NCBI GenBank assembly: GCA_035443825.1
Contig: DAOMNN010000008.1
Coordinates: 6,116-70,115, forward strand
Direction: 5' to 3'
DNA from: DAOMNN01 sp035443825
Lineage (GTDB): Bacteria > Pseudomonadota > Gammaproteobacteria > Burkholderiales > Rhodocyclaceae
Length of the DNA stretch: 64,000 bases
Under the pieces are notes generated by a model that ran no database searches, had not been told where the DNA came from, and worked only from the letters and a program-made list of their open reading frames with translations. A program made the translations under genes and the position numbers. Shown here piece by piece: positions 11,117 through 20,613 of this stretch; the stretch's first letter is position 1; the number at the start of each line of letters is the position of its first letter.

Positions 11117-12259
11117 TCATTTTGTCGCTTCGAGCAATTTCACGAAACGGTCGAACAGATAGGCCACATCGTGCGGCCCGGGACTGGCCTCCGGATGCCC
11201 CTGGAAGCAGAACGCCGGCACGTCGGTCCGCGCGAGTCCCTGCAGACTTCCATCGAACAGGGAGATGTGGGTGGGACGCAGATTGTCCGGGAGCGAATCC
11301 GGATCCACCGCAAAACCGTGGTTCTGGCTCGTGATCAGCACTTGCCCGGTATCGAGATCCTTGACCGGATGGTTCGCGCCGTGGTGCCCGAACTTCATCT
11401 TCACCGTTCGCGCGCCCGAAGCGAGTGCGAGCAACTGGTGGCCGAGACAGATACCGAAGGTCGGAACCCCTTGTGCGAGAAACTCGCGAATTGCCGCGAT
11501 CGCGTAATCGCACGGCTCGGGGTCACCCGGCCCGTTGGACAGGAAGATGCCGTCCGGCGACAGTGCGAGGGCTTCGGCCGCGGGCGTTTGCGCCGGCACC
11601 ACGGTCAGTCGGCAACCGCGGCTCGCGAGCATGCGCAGGATGTTGCGCTTCACGCCGAAGTCGTAGGCAACCACGTGGAACCTGGCGTCGCCGGGCGTCC
11701 GGTAGCCGCCTTCAAGCGCCCATTCCCCCTCCGACCAGGAATGCGCTTCAGCAACGCTGACCACCTTTGCCAGATCCATTCCCGCCAGCCCGGGGAAGTC
11801 GCGGGCAGCCGCGACGGCCCCGTCCACATCGATCGCAGAACCGTCCCCGGGCGTGACGATGCACCCCGCCTGCGCCCCCTTCTCGCGCAGGATGCGCGTC
11901 AGCCGACGGGTATCGATCCCGGCGATGGCGACCACGTTCTCGCTCCTGAGGTAGGCGTCGAGGGTCTGACCCATGCGGAAGCTGGACGCCAGAATCGGCA
12001 GATCACGGATGACGAGTCCCGCAGCATGCACGCGAGGAGCCTCGACATCCTCGCTATTGACCCCGGTGTTTCCGATGTGCGGGTAGGTCAGCGTCACGAT
12101 CTGGCGGCAATAGCTGGGGTCGGTGAGGATCTCCTGATAACCCGACATCGCGGTATTGAACACGACCTCGCCGACAGTACTCCCGGTCGCACCGATCCCC
12201 TTGCCATGGAAGAGCGTGCCGTCGGCGAGCGCAAGTAGGGCGGACGGGGAAGCAGTCAC
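11117..12259 (-). CDS. carA: Carbamoyl-phosphate synthase small subunit
   Basis: 380 residues, GTG start with AGGAG seven bases upstream. The N-terminal CarA domain is followed by a class I glutamine amidotransferase with nucleophile cysteine in GICLGHQ and histidine in QGHPEAS. It supplies ammonia from glutamine to CarB through an internal tunnel. A good sigma-70 promoter lies about 105 bp upstream. First gene of carA-carB-greA. Confidence 0.97.
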   Translation of the reverse strand: MTASPSALLALADGTLFHGKGIGATGSTVGEVVFNTAMSGYQEILTDPSYCRQIVTLTYPHIGNTGVNSEDVEAPRVHAAGLVIRDLPILASSFRMGQTLDAYLRSENVVAIAGIDTRRLTRILREKGAQAGCIVTPGDGSAIDVDGAVAAARDFPGLAGMDLAKVVSVAEAHSWSEGEWALEGGYRTPGDARFHVVAYDFGVKRNILRMLASRGCRLTVVPAQTPAAEALALSPDGIFLSNGPGDPEPCDYAIAAIREFLAQGVPTFGICLGHQLLALASGARTVKMKFGHHGANHPVKDLDTGQVLITSQNHGFAVDPDSLPDNLRPTHISLFDGSLQGLARTDVPAFCFQGHPEASPGPHDVAYLFDRFVKLLEATK

Positions 12260-12365
12260 GAAGAACTCCTGGTTTCAAGCTGACTGGAGACGAGCCGGTC
12301 GCCCACCTCCATACGTGAAAAAACGGGACGAGCCTGTTGGCCAATCCCGCTGTCGAATTCGTGCG

Positions 12366-12394
12366 ATTATAGCCGCCGCCCAAAATATGCGCAA
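12366..12394 (-). promoter_or_regulatory. Predicted sigma-70 promoter of carA
   Basis: Read leftward: TTGCGC (12394-12389), a 17-bp spacer, and a perfect TATAAT (12371-12366). The transcript would have a leader of about 100 nt before carA. No attenuator with a T-run or leader peptide was seen in it. Confidence 0.6.
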
Positions 12395-12411
12395 ACGATC
12401 CGACAGGCGAA

Positions 12412-14583
12412 TCAAGCACTGCCCAGGGACTGCCTGAGCGTTCGTGACAGCCGGTCCATCTCCATCAGCAAGGTGGCAAGGGGCTCGCCTATCGCATTCG
12501 CATCGTGCGCCTTTGCCAGGCGCTCGACTTCCTGGGCGCAAGCGACTACCTTGCCGGCAAAGAACACACCGACCGCGCCCTTGAGCGAGTGGGCAAGCTC
12601 GGCCAGGCGCGGCAGGTCGGCCTCGTCGCGTGCACGCCGCAGGTCGGCGAAGGTCTGCCCGACGTCGCGAAAATAAACGCGGAGCAACTCCTGCACGGCT
12701 GCCTCGTCACCGTCGAGCATGTCGCGCGTCTGCGCAAGGTCCGCGGCGAGATCTCCGGACCCCGACTGAAGCAGTTCGAAGGCGCCTGCACCGGCGTCGC
12801 CCTCCGACGCTCCAGAGCATGCGCGCTCCATCACGGCGATAAGTTCCGCCGGCCGGATCGGCTTCGAGATGAAATCGTCCATCCCTGCTTCCAGGCAGGC
12901 AAATCTCTCCTCGTCCGCGGAATGTGCGGTCATTGCGATGATCGGCACCGGCCGCCAGCCTTCCGAGGTCGCGATCCAGCTCTTGCGCGCCTCGCGTGCA
13001 CGAATCCCTCGTGCCGCCTCGATCCCGCCCATCACGGGCATCTGGAGGTCCATGAAGATGAGATCGAAACGATTGCACTCGAACATCTCGATCGCTTCCT
13101 GCCCATCACTCGCGACGGTCACATCGCACCCGGCACGCTCCAGCATGTGCACTGCGACGGACTGGTTGACCAGATTGTCTTCCACCAGCAGCACGTTCAG
13201 CCTGTGATCGCCGACCGAGGTCGCTTCGAGCATCTGTGCATAGGTCGCCTGGGGATCGAACTCCAGAAAATCATCCGGACTCTCTTCCATCACCCCGTCA
13301 CGGGCGAGGCGCAAGGCCTCGATCAGTTCCTCGATCGTGAAAGGCTTTGCCAGGCGCGTAGTCAGTCCCAGCTCACGGCAGCGCGCCAGCGCCTGCTTGC
13401 GCTCGTGACTTGGCAACATCACCACGATACGATCGAGCCACGCGTTCTCGCGGGCGTAGCGCTCGGCCAGCGCAAAGCCGCCATCTCCCGACATCTGACT
13501 GTCAAGCAGCATGAAATCGAAGGGATCGGCCCCGCCCCGCTCGGAAGCGAGCATCGCGTGTGCGGCGTCGCCATCCGTCACCAAGGCCGTGCGCATCCCG
13601 GATTCTTCGAGCTGCGTGCACAGATGCCTGCCAAATGCCGCATTGCGCTCCACCACGAGCACTCGTGTGCCGTGCAGATCCGAAGTGTCGGAAGCATGGA
13701 AATCACGCGCCACGTCGAAGTCCAGGACGAAGGCGAAAGTGCTGCCCTTGCCGGGCTCGCTGCGGACCGTCAGCGTGCCGCCCATCAATTCGACGATCTG
13801 ACGGCTGATCGCAAGACCCAATCCCGTGCCGCCGTATTTTCGGGTGGTGCTGGTATCGGCCTGATCGAAGGCAGCAAAGATGGCTTCCTGGCGGTCTGCC
13901 GGTATGCCGATCCCCGTATCCCGGACCTCGAACGCAAGCGTCACGCGATCGGCTTCACGGCAACGCATGCCGATGTGGAGCTCGACTTCGCCCTCAGGGG
14001 TGAACTTGATCGCGTTCCCGACGAGATTGAGCACAACCTGTCGCAGCCGGGAAGGGTCGCCACGAAGGCCTTCCGGTACATCCCGATCCGGATTCAAGAA
14101 CAGCTCGAGGCCCTGCTGGTGTGCGCGCACGGACATCGATCTGGTGATGTCGGCGAGCAACTCGCGCAAGGAAAATTCGATATGCTCGAGATGGAGCTTT
14201 CCGGCCTCGATCTTGGAGAAGTCGAGAATCTCGTTGATGATGTCGAGCAGGGCCTCCGCCGAGGACTTGACTGTCTTTAGATATTCACGCTGCTCCGCAT
14301 CCAGGCTCGTATCGAGCAGCAACTCGGACATGCCGATGATCCCGTTCATCGGCGTGCGGATTTCATGGCTCATGTTGGCCAGAAAGTCACTCTTGGCGCG
14401 ATTCGCCGCCTCGGCGGCATCGCGGGCCTCGACCAGATTCTGCGTCTCCCGCGCCAGCCGCTCGTGCGCGGTTTCGAGATCTCGCTCGGCCCGGGCAAGC
14501 TCGCCCTTGAGCTGCTCGAGTTCGGCAAGGAGTTCTTCGTGCGTCGGCGATGAGTCCTGGGCCACCTTGTCGATCCCCGTCAT
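12412..14583 (-). CDS. Soluble hybrid sensor histidine kinase with two receivers and HPt
   Basis: 723 residues without a membrane segment. Order: coiled coil (about 14-62), HisKA with MSHEIRTPMNG (His73), HATPase with NLVGNAIKF and GGTGLGLAIS (about 175-290), a first receiver (about 305-425), a second receiver (about 460-590) with VEDNLVNQ and MDLQMPVMGG, and a C-terminal HPt with AHSLKGAVGVF. This is a BarA-like phosphorelay layout lacking the sensory membrane part. The first receiver keeps LLDSQMS and the lysine but has ER in place of the acidic pair. No PAS or other sensor domain is visible, so the coiled coil or a partner probably senses. Target regulator unknown. Confidence 0.9.
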   Translation of the reverse strand: MTGIDKVAQDSSPTHEELLAELEQLKGELARAERDLETAHERLARETQNLVEARDAAEAANRAKSDFLANMSHEIRTPMNGIIGMSELLLDTSLDAEQREYLKTVKSSAEALLDIINEILDFSKIEAGKLHLEHIEFSLRELLADITRSMSVRAHQQGLELFLNPDRDVPEGLRGDPSRLRQVVLNLVGNAIKFTPEGEVELHIGMRCREADRVTLAFEVRDTGIGIPADRQEAIFAAFDQADTSTTRKYGGTGLGLAISRQIVELMGGTLTVRSEPGKGSTFAFVLDFDVARDFHASDTSDLHGTRVLVVERNAAFGRHLCTQLEESGMRTALVTDGDAAHAMLASERGGADPFDFMLLDSQMSGDGGFALAERYARENAWLDRIVVMLPSHERKQALARCRELGLTTRLAKPFTIEELIEALRLARDGVMEESPDDFLEFDPQATYAQMLEATSVGDHRLNVLLVEDNLVNQSVAVHMLERAGCDVTVASDGQEAIEMFECNRFDLIFMDLQMPVMGGIEAARGIRAREARKSWIATSEGWRPVPIIAMTAHSADEERFACLEAGMDDFISKPIRPAELIAVMERACSGASEGDAGAGAFELLQSGSGDLAADLAQTRDMLDGDEAAVQELLRVYFRDVGQTFADLRRARDEADLPRLAELAHSLKGAVGVFFAGKVVACAQEVERLAKAHDANAIGEPLATLLMEMDRLSRTLRQSLGSA

Positions 14584-14688
14584 CCGCTAACCTGTCGAAT
14601 TGCATTGCTGCAGCACGCGAGCGCCCGGGCGAGCCCGACGCAGGGAAGGCCGACAACGACTCGCCGAAGCCGGCGAACACGGCGAGGA

Positions 14689-15501
14689 TCAGCGCAAACC
14701 CAGCACATCCTGCATGTCGAAAAGACCGCTGCGCCTGTCCGCAAGGAAACGAACCGCGCGCAAGGCTCCGAGTGCATAAGGCATGCGGCTGCCCGACTTG
14801 TGCGTGATCTCGATCCGCTCACCGAGGCCGGCGAACATCACCGTATGGTCGCCCACCACATCCCCGCCGCGAAGCGTCGAGAATCCAATGGTCTCCGCCT
14901 TGCGCTCTCCGGTCACGCCCTCCCGACCGTAGACGGCGCACGAATCCAGATCCCTCCCCAGTTCGCGTGCAACCACCTCGCCCATCCTCAGCGCGGTACC
15001 CGACGGCGCATCGACCTTGAAGCGATGATGCATCTCCAGCACCTCGACATCGTATCCGTCGTTCAGAATGCGCGCGGCCACCTCGATCAGACGAAACACC
15101 GCGTTAACACCGACCGCCATGTTGGGCGCAAAGACAATCGGGATTGCGCCCGAAGCCTCGACAATGGTCGATTTCTCGGCGGCCGAGAATCCCGTGGTAC
15201 CGATAACCATCGCCCTCCCCAGATCGCGCGCGATCTGCAGATGCGTGATCGAGCCTTCCGGGCGGGTGAAGTCGATCACGCAATCGGCCTCGGCAATCGC
15301 GCTGCGTGCGTCGTCCACGATCGGAACACCGCACGGCGTCCCGGTGAACTCTCCGGCATCGCGCCCGATGAATCCCGTCCCGGGGCGATCGAATGCGCCC
15401 GCGAGCACGACACCTTCATCGTTGAGTGTCGCTTCGATCAGCATCCGCCCCATCCGTCCGGACGCGCCTGCGACTGCCACACGACACTTCCGCAGCGTCA
15501 T
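14689..15501 (-). CDS. dapB: 4-hydroxy-tetrahydrodipicolinate reductase
   Basis: 270 residues from ATG 15501. The Rossmann motif VAVAGASGRMGRM starts the NAD(P)H-binding domain; the catalytic region EMHHRFKVDAPSGTAL is present. It reduces the dihydrodipicolinate precursor in lysine and diaminopimelate synthesis. The start overlaps the bamE stop in ATGA (15498-15501). A longer upstream frame exists but would cover bamE. Confidence 0.96.
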   Translation of the reverse strand: MTLRKCRVAVAGASGRMGRMLIEATLNDEGVVLAGAFDRPGTGFIGRDAGEFTGTPCGVPIVDDARSAIAEADCVIDFTRPEGSITHLQIARDLGRAMVIGTTGFSAAEKSTIVEASGAIPIVFAPNMAVGVNAVFRLIEVAARILNDGYDVEVLEMHHRFKVDAPSGTALRMGEVVARELGRDLDSCAVYGREGVTGERKAETIGFSTLRGGDVVGDHTVMFAGLGERIEITHKSGSRMPYALGALRAVRFLADRRSGLFDMQDVLGLR

Positions 15502-15908
15502 TTCCTGCCCTCTGGCGCCGATATTTCGATTACCCGCGACCGCCCCTCGGAAGCCGAAGCCGCCCCGTCGCCAGCGACCACGTCGCCCTCGAGTCGATCG
15601 AGCACACCGTTGTCGAAAAATACGCTTATGACGCGCCTCTCGGGCTGCCCCCTCCCCGGCTGAAAAAGGTAGATGTAGTCCCATCGGTCTTCGCGGAACA
15701 TGTCGACGACGAGGGGCGTGCCCAGCACGAAGCGAACCTGCTCAGGTGTCATGCCACGCTTGAGTTGGGAGACCATGGCCTGATCGACGTAGTTGCCCTG
15801 CCGCACATCGATGCGATAAGGATTGATGCGGTCGGTGACAGTGTCAAAAGAACAGCCTGACAACAGGCCGATTACGGCTAAGGTGGCCGCGACGGTAAAG
15901 GAGCGCAT
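15498..15908 (-). CDS. bamE: Outer membrane assembly lipoprotein BamE
   Basis: 136 residues. A lipoprotein signal with lipobox LSGC (Cys19) precedes a SmpA/OmlA domain containing GNYVDQAMVSQLKRGMT and the VRFVLGTPLV strand. BamE is an accessory lipoprotein of the Bam complex that inserts beta-barrel proteins. The tail after about residue 105 is low-complexity. It is divergent from fur, as in many betaproteobacteria, and translationally coupled to dapB. Confidence 0.94.
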   Translation of the reverse strand: MRSFTVAATLAVIGLLSGCSFDTVTDRINPYRIDVRQGNYVDQAMVSQLKRGMTPEQVRFVLGTPLVVDMFREDRWDYIYLFQPGRGQPERRVISVFFDNGVLDRLEGDVVAGDGAASASEGRSRVIEISAPEGRK

Positions 15909-16181
15909 GAGTGGTCTTTTTGGGTGGCTGTGGCGCCTTACGGCGAATCGTTCTCAGGTAAGAGTAAAAAATATATCATACGCAGACTGCACTCACCCTG
16001 CCCGGGCGGATCTTTCGGAAAATCGCGCAATCCACAACACCACAATTGCGACCGACCAGGCAATTGCCTCCCGGGCGAACAATGAAGGTGCAGGCGCAAG
16101 CGGCATCACGCAAGCAACCCCGGACGACGATCTGCGCGAAACGGACCGCGAACGTCCGCTGTCACCAATCATGGGGCGACA

Positions 16182-16619
16182 ATGACCGACAATTCGAAGA
16201 ACCTGAAAAGCATCGGCCTCAAGGCCACCTACCCCAGACTGAAGATTCTTGATTTGTTTCAGCATTCAGACCTGCGCCACCTGACCGCCGAGGACGTTTA
16301 TCGGGCCCTCATGGCGGAAGGCATGGATATCGGGCTCGCGACGGTCTACCGCGTGCTGACCCAGTTCGAGCAGGCCGGCCTGCTCGAACGTCACTATTTC
16401 GAAGCCGGCAAGGCTGTGTTCGAACTTCATGAAGGCGGCCACCACGACCATCTCGTCTGTCTTCAGTGCGGGACGGTCGAGGAGTTCTTCGATCCGGAGA
16501 TCGAGAAACGACAGAATCGGATTGCCGAAGAACGCGGATTCGAGGTACGCGATCACGCGCTTTACCTTTACGCCGAGTGCGTCAAGAAGGATTGTCCGAA
16601 TCGCAAGCTCGGAGCTTGA
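16182..16619 (+). CDS. fur: Ferric uptake regulator Fur
   Basis: 145 residues. N-terminal winged helix with LKATYPRLKIL and ATVYRVLTQFEQAGLL for DNA binding; metal sites HHDHLVCLQCG and a C-terminal CVKKDCPNRK. Fur represses iron uptake genes when loaded with Fe(II). The 273 bp between it and bamE include an AT-rich stretch near 15961-15981 that could hold both promoters, but I see no convincing Fur box there. Confidence 0.97.
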   Translation: MTDNSKNLKSIGLKATYPRLKILDLFQHSDLRHLTAEDVYRALMAEGMDIGLATVYRVLTQFEQAGLLERHYFEAGKAVFELHEGGHHDHLVCLQCGTVEEFFDPEIEKRQNRIAEERGFEVRDHALYLYAECVKKDCPNRKLGA

Positions 16620-16642
16620 TGGCCGCGTAAGCGTACGCTACC

Positions 16643-18307
16643 TCAGACCCGACCGCCTCCGAGCATTTCGGCTGCATGGCGACGCGTCGTGTCAGTAATG
16701 TTCATGCCGCCCAGCATGCGCGCGATCTCGTCGATCCGGGATTCGGCGTCGAGCACGCTCACGGTGCTCAGGACCTCGGCGTCACGGGTAACCTTCGCAA
16801 TGTTCCACTGCCAGTCGGCGCACGCCGCCACCTGCGGCAGATGGGTGACGCACAGCACCTGACGCTCGCGTCCGAGCCGATGCAGCAGTCGGCCGACAAT
16901 CTCGGCGACACTTCCGCCGATGCCGACATCGACCTCGTCGAAAATCAGCGTCGGCGTAGCAGAATCGCGACTGGTCATGACCTGGATCGCCAGGCCAATT
17001 CGCGACAGTTCGCCCCCCGAGGCGACCTTGGCGAGGGGGCGCACGGGCTGGTTCGGATTGGCCGCGACGCGAAACTCGACCTGCTCAAGGCCGTATGCAG
17101 CACCTTCCTCGCAAGGCTCCAGGCCGATCTCGAAACGACCGCCGCTCATCGCCAGCGTCTGCATCGCCTCGGACACCCCGCGCGCAAGAGACGCGGCCGC
17201 TCCCCTTCGAAGTTCGGAAAGTGTTTCAGCTTTCTCCATGAATCGGTCGCGTGCCTGCACTTCAAGGGCTGCGAGCCGCTCCGGGTCGGCACGCTCCGCA
17301 AGTTCCTCCAGCTCGGTTTTCCAGCCCGCATGCAATTCGGGCAAGTCCTGCGGCGCGACGCGATGCTTGCGCGCAACGTCCGTAATCGCGGCGATCCGCC
17401 CGTCCACCTCCGCGAGTCGTGCCGGGTCCACCTCGATGCGATCACGATAGCGGCGCAGACCGTGCAGCGCTTCGTCGGCCTGGATTGCGGCACCGGCAAG
17501 CAGTTCGCCCGCATCAGCAAGACCCGCGTCGATGTCCGACATGGATTGAATCCGTGCACTGATCCGTTGCAGCTGGGACGTGATTGCCAGGTCGCCCTCG
17601 GCCAGCGCCGCAAGCGCCTCCTCGGCGCCTTCGATGAGGGCTGCGGCATGGGCAAGACGGCTCTGCTCCGCATTCAGTTCGGCCCACTCCTCGGCATCGA
17701 AGGCCAGTTCCTCCAGCTCGCGCACCTGCCATACGAGTAGTTCGCGCTGCCGCTCGGTCGCAAGCGAATCGCGGTCGGCCTCGCGGCGCAGCTGCGTGAT
17801 CCGCTGCCACTCGCGGAAGCACGCAGCGACGTCGGTCGCAAGCATCGTTGCGTTTGCATGCGCGTCGAGCAAGATGCGCTGCGCGTCGGTCCTGAGGAGG
17901 GCATGGTGTGCGTGCTGGCCGTGAATGTCGGCAAGCGATTCGCCCGCCTCGCGCAGCTGCGCCAGGGTCACCGGCACGCCGTTTATCCACGCACGCGATC
18001 GCCCGCCGGCGTCGACCACCCGGCGCAACAGGACCACGTCGTCATCGGCCGGTACGTCCTGGCTGGCGAGCCACTCCGGGAGGGGTCCCTGTCGCGGAAG
18101 GTCGAACTCCGCAACGATATCGGCCCTGTCCCTGCCCAGACGGACCGTTGCCGCGTCCCCGCGATCACCAAGGGCCAGGCCGAGGGCATCGAGAAGGATG
18201 GACTTGCCCGCTCCGGTCTCCCCGGTCAGCGTGCCGAACCCGGGCAAGAACTCGAGTTCGAGCCGATCGACAATCACGAAATCTCGAATGGTCAGGCGTC
18301 GCAGCAT
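16643..18307 (-). CDS. recN: DNA repair protein RecN
   Basis: 554 residues, family length. SMC-like ATPase: Walker A GETGAGKS near residue 30, long coiled-coil arms (about 155-370), signature VASGGELSRIGLAI and Walker B TLIFDEVDVG. RecN acts early at double-strand breaks. It follows nadK by 24 bp on the same strand and converges with fur after 23 bp. I saw no LexA site upstream. Confidence 0.97.
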   Translation of the reverse strand: MLRRLTIRDFVIVDRLELEFLPGFGTLTGETGAGKSILLDALGLALGDRGDAATVRLGRDRADIVAEFDLPRQGPLPEWLASQDVPADDDVVLLRRVVDAGGRSRAWINGVPVTLAQLREAGESLADIHGQHAHHALLRTDAQRILLDAHANATMLATDVAACFREWQRITQLRREADRDSLATERQRELLVWQVRELEELAFDAEEWAELNAEQSRLAHAAALIEGAEEALAALAEGDLAITSQLQRISARIQSMSDIDAGLADAGELLAGAAIQADEALHGLRRYRDRIEVDPARLAEVDGRIAAITDVARKHRVAPQDLPELHAGWKTELEELAERADPERLAALEVQARDRFMEKAETLSELRRGAAASLARGVSEAMQTLAMSGGRFEIGLEPCEEGAAYGLEQVEFRVAANPNQPVRPLAKVASGGELSRIGLAIQVMTSRDSATPTLIFDEVDVGIGGSVAEIVGRLLHRLGRERQVLCVTHLPQVAACADWQWNIAKVTRDAEVLSTVSVLDAESRIDEIARMLGGMNITDTTRRHAAEMLGGGRV

Positions 18308-18331
18308 GATGACGGGTCAGCAACGGGACAT

Positions 18332-19216
18332 TCAGGGAAGCCGTGGCACGGCACTCCAATGGAGCTTCTCGCGGAGCATCGCGAAGTAGCTGTAGCCTTC
18401 CGGATGAAGCAGGCGGATTCCGTGCGGCGAACGGCCAATGCGAACGCTGTCGCCGGCGCGTGCATCGAAACGCATCTGCCCGTCGAAATGGATTCGCGCA
18501 TCATGCGGAGGCAGCAAGGAGATTTCGATCGCGCACCTGTCCGGTACGGTGATCGGGCGGGCGGTGAGCGCATGCGGACACAACGGCACGATCGCGATGC
18601 CGTCGACGCTCGGGTGCAGGATCGGCCCGTTCGCCGACAGCGCATAGGCGGTCGAGCCAGTCGGGCTCGACACGATCATGCCGTCCGAGCGCTGCGTATA
18701 GACGTACTCGCCGTCGATCGCCAGGTCGAACTCGATCATGCGCCCGATATCGCCCTTGTTCACGACGACATCATTGAGCGCGAGCGTGTGAAATACCCGG
18801 CCCCCGGCGCGCAGGATCTCCGCCGAGAGCATGAAGCGCGTCTCTTCGACGTAGTGCCCCGCGATAATCCGCGAGAGGGAGTCGACCGCATCCTCACGAC
18901 CGATATCGGTGAGGAATCCGAGCCGTCCCTGATTCACACCCACGAGCGGTACGCCGTATTCGGCCAGACGCCGTGCCGTATTGAGCATGGTTCCGTCGCC
19001 ACCGAGCACGATCGCGAGCTGGGCGTCCTTGCCGATCTCCTCGTACGTTGCCACCGAAAAATCCCGCGCCATGCGGATGGAACTTGCAGTCCCCTGTTCG
19101 ATCCATACCGTGTGCCCGCGCTCGCGCAGATGATCGGCGATGAGCAGCACCGCCTCGGCGACATCCGGGCTCTCATATTTGCCCACAAGCGCGACAGTCT
19201 GGAAGGTATGAGCCAT
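18332..19216 (-). CDS. nadK: NAD kinase
   Basis: 294 residues from ATG 19216. It phosphorylates NAD to NADP. Conserved motifs: VLGGDGTMLNTAR, LNDVVV and SSPTGSTAYALSANGP. The start was placed at MAHTFQTVALVGKY because this matches the family N-terminus; frames further upstream lie in the repeat-bearing intergenic region. Operon with recN; divergent from hrcA. Confidence 0.96.
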   Translation of the reverse strand: MAHTFQTVALVGKYESPDVAEAVLLIADHLRERGHTVWIEQGTASSIRMARDFSVATYEEIGKDAQLAIVLGGDGTMLNTARRLAEYGVPLVGVNQGRLGFLTDIGREDAVDSLSRIIAGHYVEETRFMLSAEILRAGGRVFHTLALNDVVVNKGDIGRMIEFDLAIDGEYVYTQRSDGMIVSSPTGSTAYALSANGPILHPSVDGIAIVPLCPHALTARPITVPDRCAIEISLLPPHDARIHFDGQMRFDARAGDSVRIGRSPHGIRLLHPEGYSYFAMLREKLHWSAVPRLP

Positions 19217-19539
19217 GGCTTCGATTAAACCACAATCCATCACGGCTTGCGAAATGACGCCGGGGCAGCATGGCAGCCGCACCCGAACACCCTTCGGGAA
19301 GCGTCGCGATCGGACTCCGGAGTATGTGAGTCCCGATACACCGATGCGAGTTTTCATGCAGCGAAGCGGGTAGCACCCCTGATGATGAAAGCCGTGCCTC
19401 GGCCCCCTTGCCCCCAACCCCTCTCCGCGAGGGGCGAGGGGAGCGGACAGAGCCGCTAAGCGTCTTTCACGTTAAACAATGTGCCGCTCGCGGGTTAAAC
19501 TTCAGTCGAAGCATTGAATCGCTCACATACACCGGGACC
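19217..19539. other. nadK-hrcA intergenic region with a REP-like GC-rich repeat
   Basis: 323 bp without a gene. Positions 19411-19441 hold a CCCCCAACCCCTCTCC block followed by GCGA and GGGGCGAGGGG, an imperfect hairpin of the type scattered between proteobacterial genes; a related block occurs at 22326-22362. Two GTTAAAC heptamers lie 23 bp apart at 19471 and 19494, close to the hrcA start. I see no CIRCE element. Confidence 0.5.
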
Positions 19540-20571
19540 ATGATGACTTCGCTCGACGCTCGATCCCAGATCCTGCTCAAGACGCTGATCGAACGCTACA
19601 TCGCGGAAGGTCAGCCGGTGGGCTCGCGTGCGCTGTCCCGCCATTCTGGGCTCGAGCTGTCCCCGGCGACGGTGCGCAACGTGATGAGCGACCTGGAAGA
19701 GATGGGCTTCATTTCGAGCCCGCACACGTCCGCGGGACGCATGCCAACGGCACAGGGCTACCGCTTCTTTGTCGATTCCCTGTTGACCGTGCAGCCCTTG
19801 GAGCCATCCCGAATCCTGGAGTTGCGCGGTCACCTTCAGCCCGATCAGCCGCAGCGACTCATCAGCGCGGCCTCGCATCTGCTTTCCGATCTGACGCATT
19901 TCGCCGGCGTCGTCGTGACGCCCCGGCACGAGACGGTGCGGATTCGCCAGATCGAATTCATCGCCATTTCCGAGACGCGGATCCTGCTGATCATCGTCAC
20001 CACCACCGGGGACGTGCAGAACCGCATCCTGATGACCCGCAAGACCTACACGCCTTCCGAGCTCACCGAGGCTGCGAACTATCTGACTGCGCACTTCGCC
20101 GGTTACGCGCTGGACGAGATGCGTGTACGCCTCCAGGCAGAACTCAAGCAATTGCGCGGTGACATCACGGAGTTGATGACCGCCGCCGTCGAAGCCGGAA
20201 ACGATGTCCTGCAGGAGGCCAGCGACCCGTATGTGCTGTCGGGAGAGTCGAACCTTCTCGACGTGGAGGATCTCTCCTCCAACATGTCGCGCATCAAGGA
20301 ACTGTTCAGACTCTTCGAGCGCAAGAGCAGCCTGATGCAATTGCTCGACCTGTCGAACCGCGCGGAAGGGGTCCAGATCTTTATCGGGGGAGAGTCCGGA
20401 CTGGCCGAACTCGACAGTTGCAGCGTAGTCACCGCAGGCTATGAAGTGAATGGCAAGGTCGTCGGATCGGTCGGAGTCATCGGCCCGACCCGCATGGCCT
20501 ACGATCAGGTGATCCCGATCGTCGACATCACCGCCCGTCTGCTCTCGAACGCCCTTTCGGGCAACACCTGA
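19540..20571 (+). CDS. hrcA: Heat-inducible transcription repressor HrcA
   Basis: 343 residues. N-terminal winged helix (SLDARSQILLKTLIERYIAE, then ELSPATVRNVMSDLEEMG) and a GAF-like C-terminal domain ending in TARLLSNAL. HrcA binds the CIRCE operator and represses chaperone genes, classically groESL. ATG 19540 and the next codon (ATG 19543) are both possible. No CIRCE site appears before grpE or dnaK in this window, so its targets probably lie elsewhere. Confidence 0.96.
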   Translation: MMTSLDARSQILLKTLIERYIAEGQPVGSRALSRHSGLELSPATVRNVMSDLEEMGFISSPHTSAGRMPTAQGYRFFVDSLLTVQPLEPSRILELRGHLQPDQPQRLISAASHLLSDLTHFAGVVVTPRHETVRIRQIEFIAISETRILLIIVTTTGDVQNRILMTRKTYTPSELTEAANYLTAHFAGYALDEMRVRLQAELKQLRGDITELMTAAVEAGNDVLQEASDPYVLSGESNLLDVEDLSSNMSRIKELFRLFERKSSLMQLLDLSNRAEGVQIFIGGESGLAELDSCSVVTAGYEVNGKVVGSVGVIGPTRMAYDQVIPIVDITARLLSNALSGNT

Positions 20572-20613
20572 TCATCCTTTCGATCGTTTCGGTCGACTCA
20601 GCCAAGGAAACCC

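Noticed and set aside
15909..16181. Fur box for autoregulation of fur
   Set aside because: GAATCGTTCTC near 15944 is only a weak match to the 19-bp consensus.
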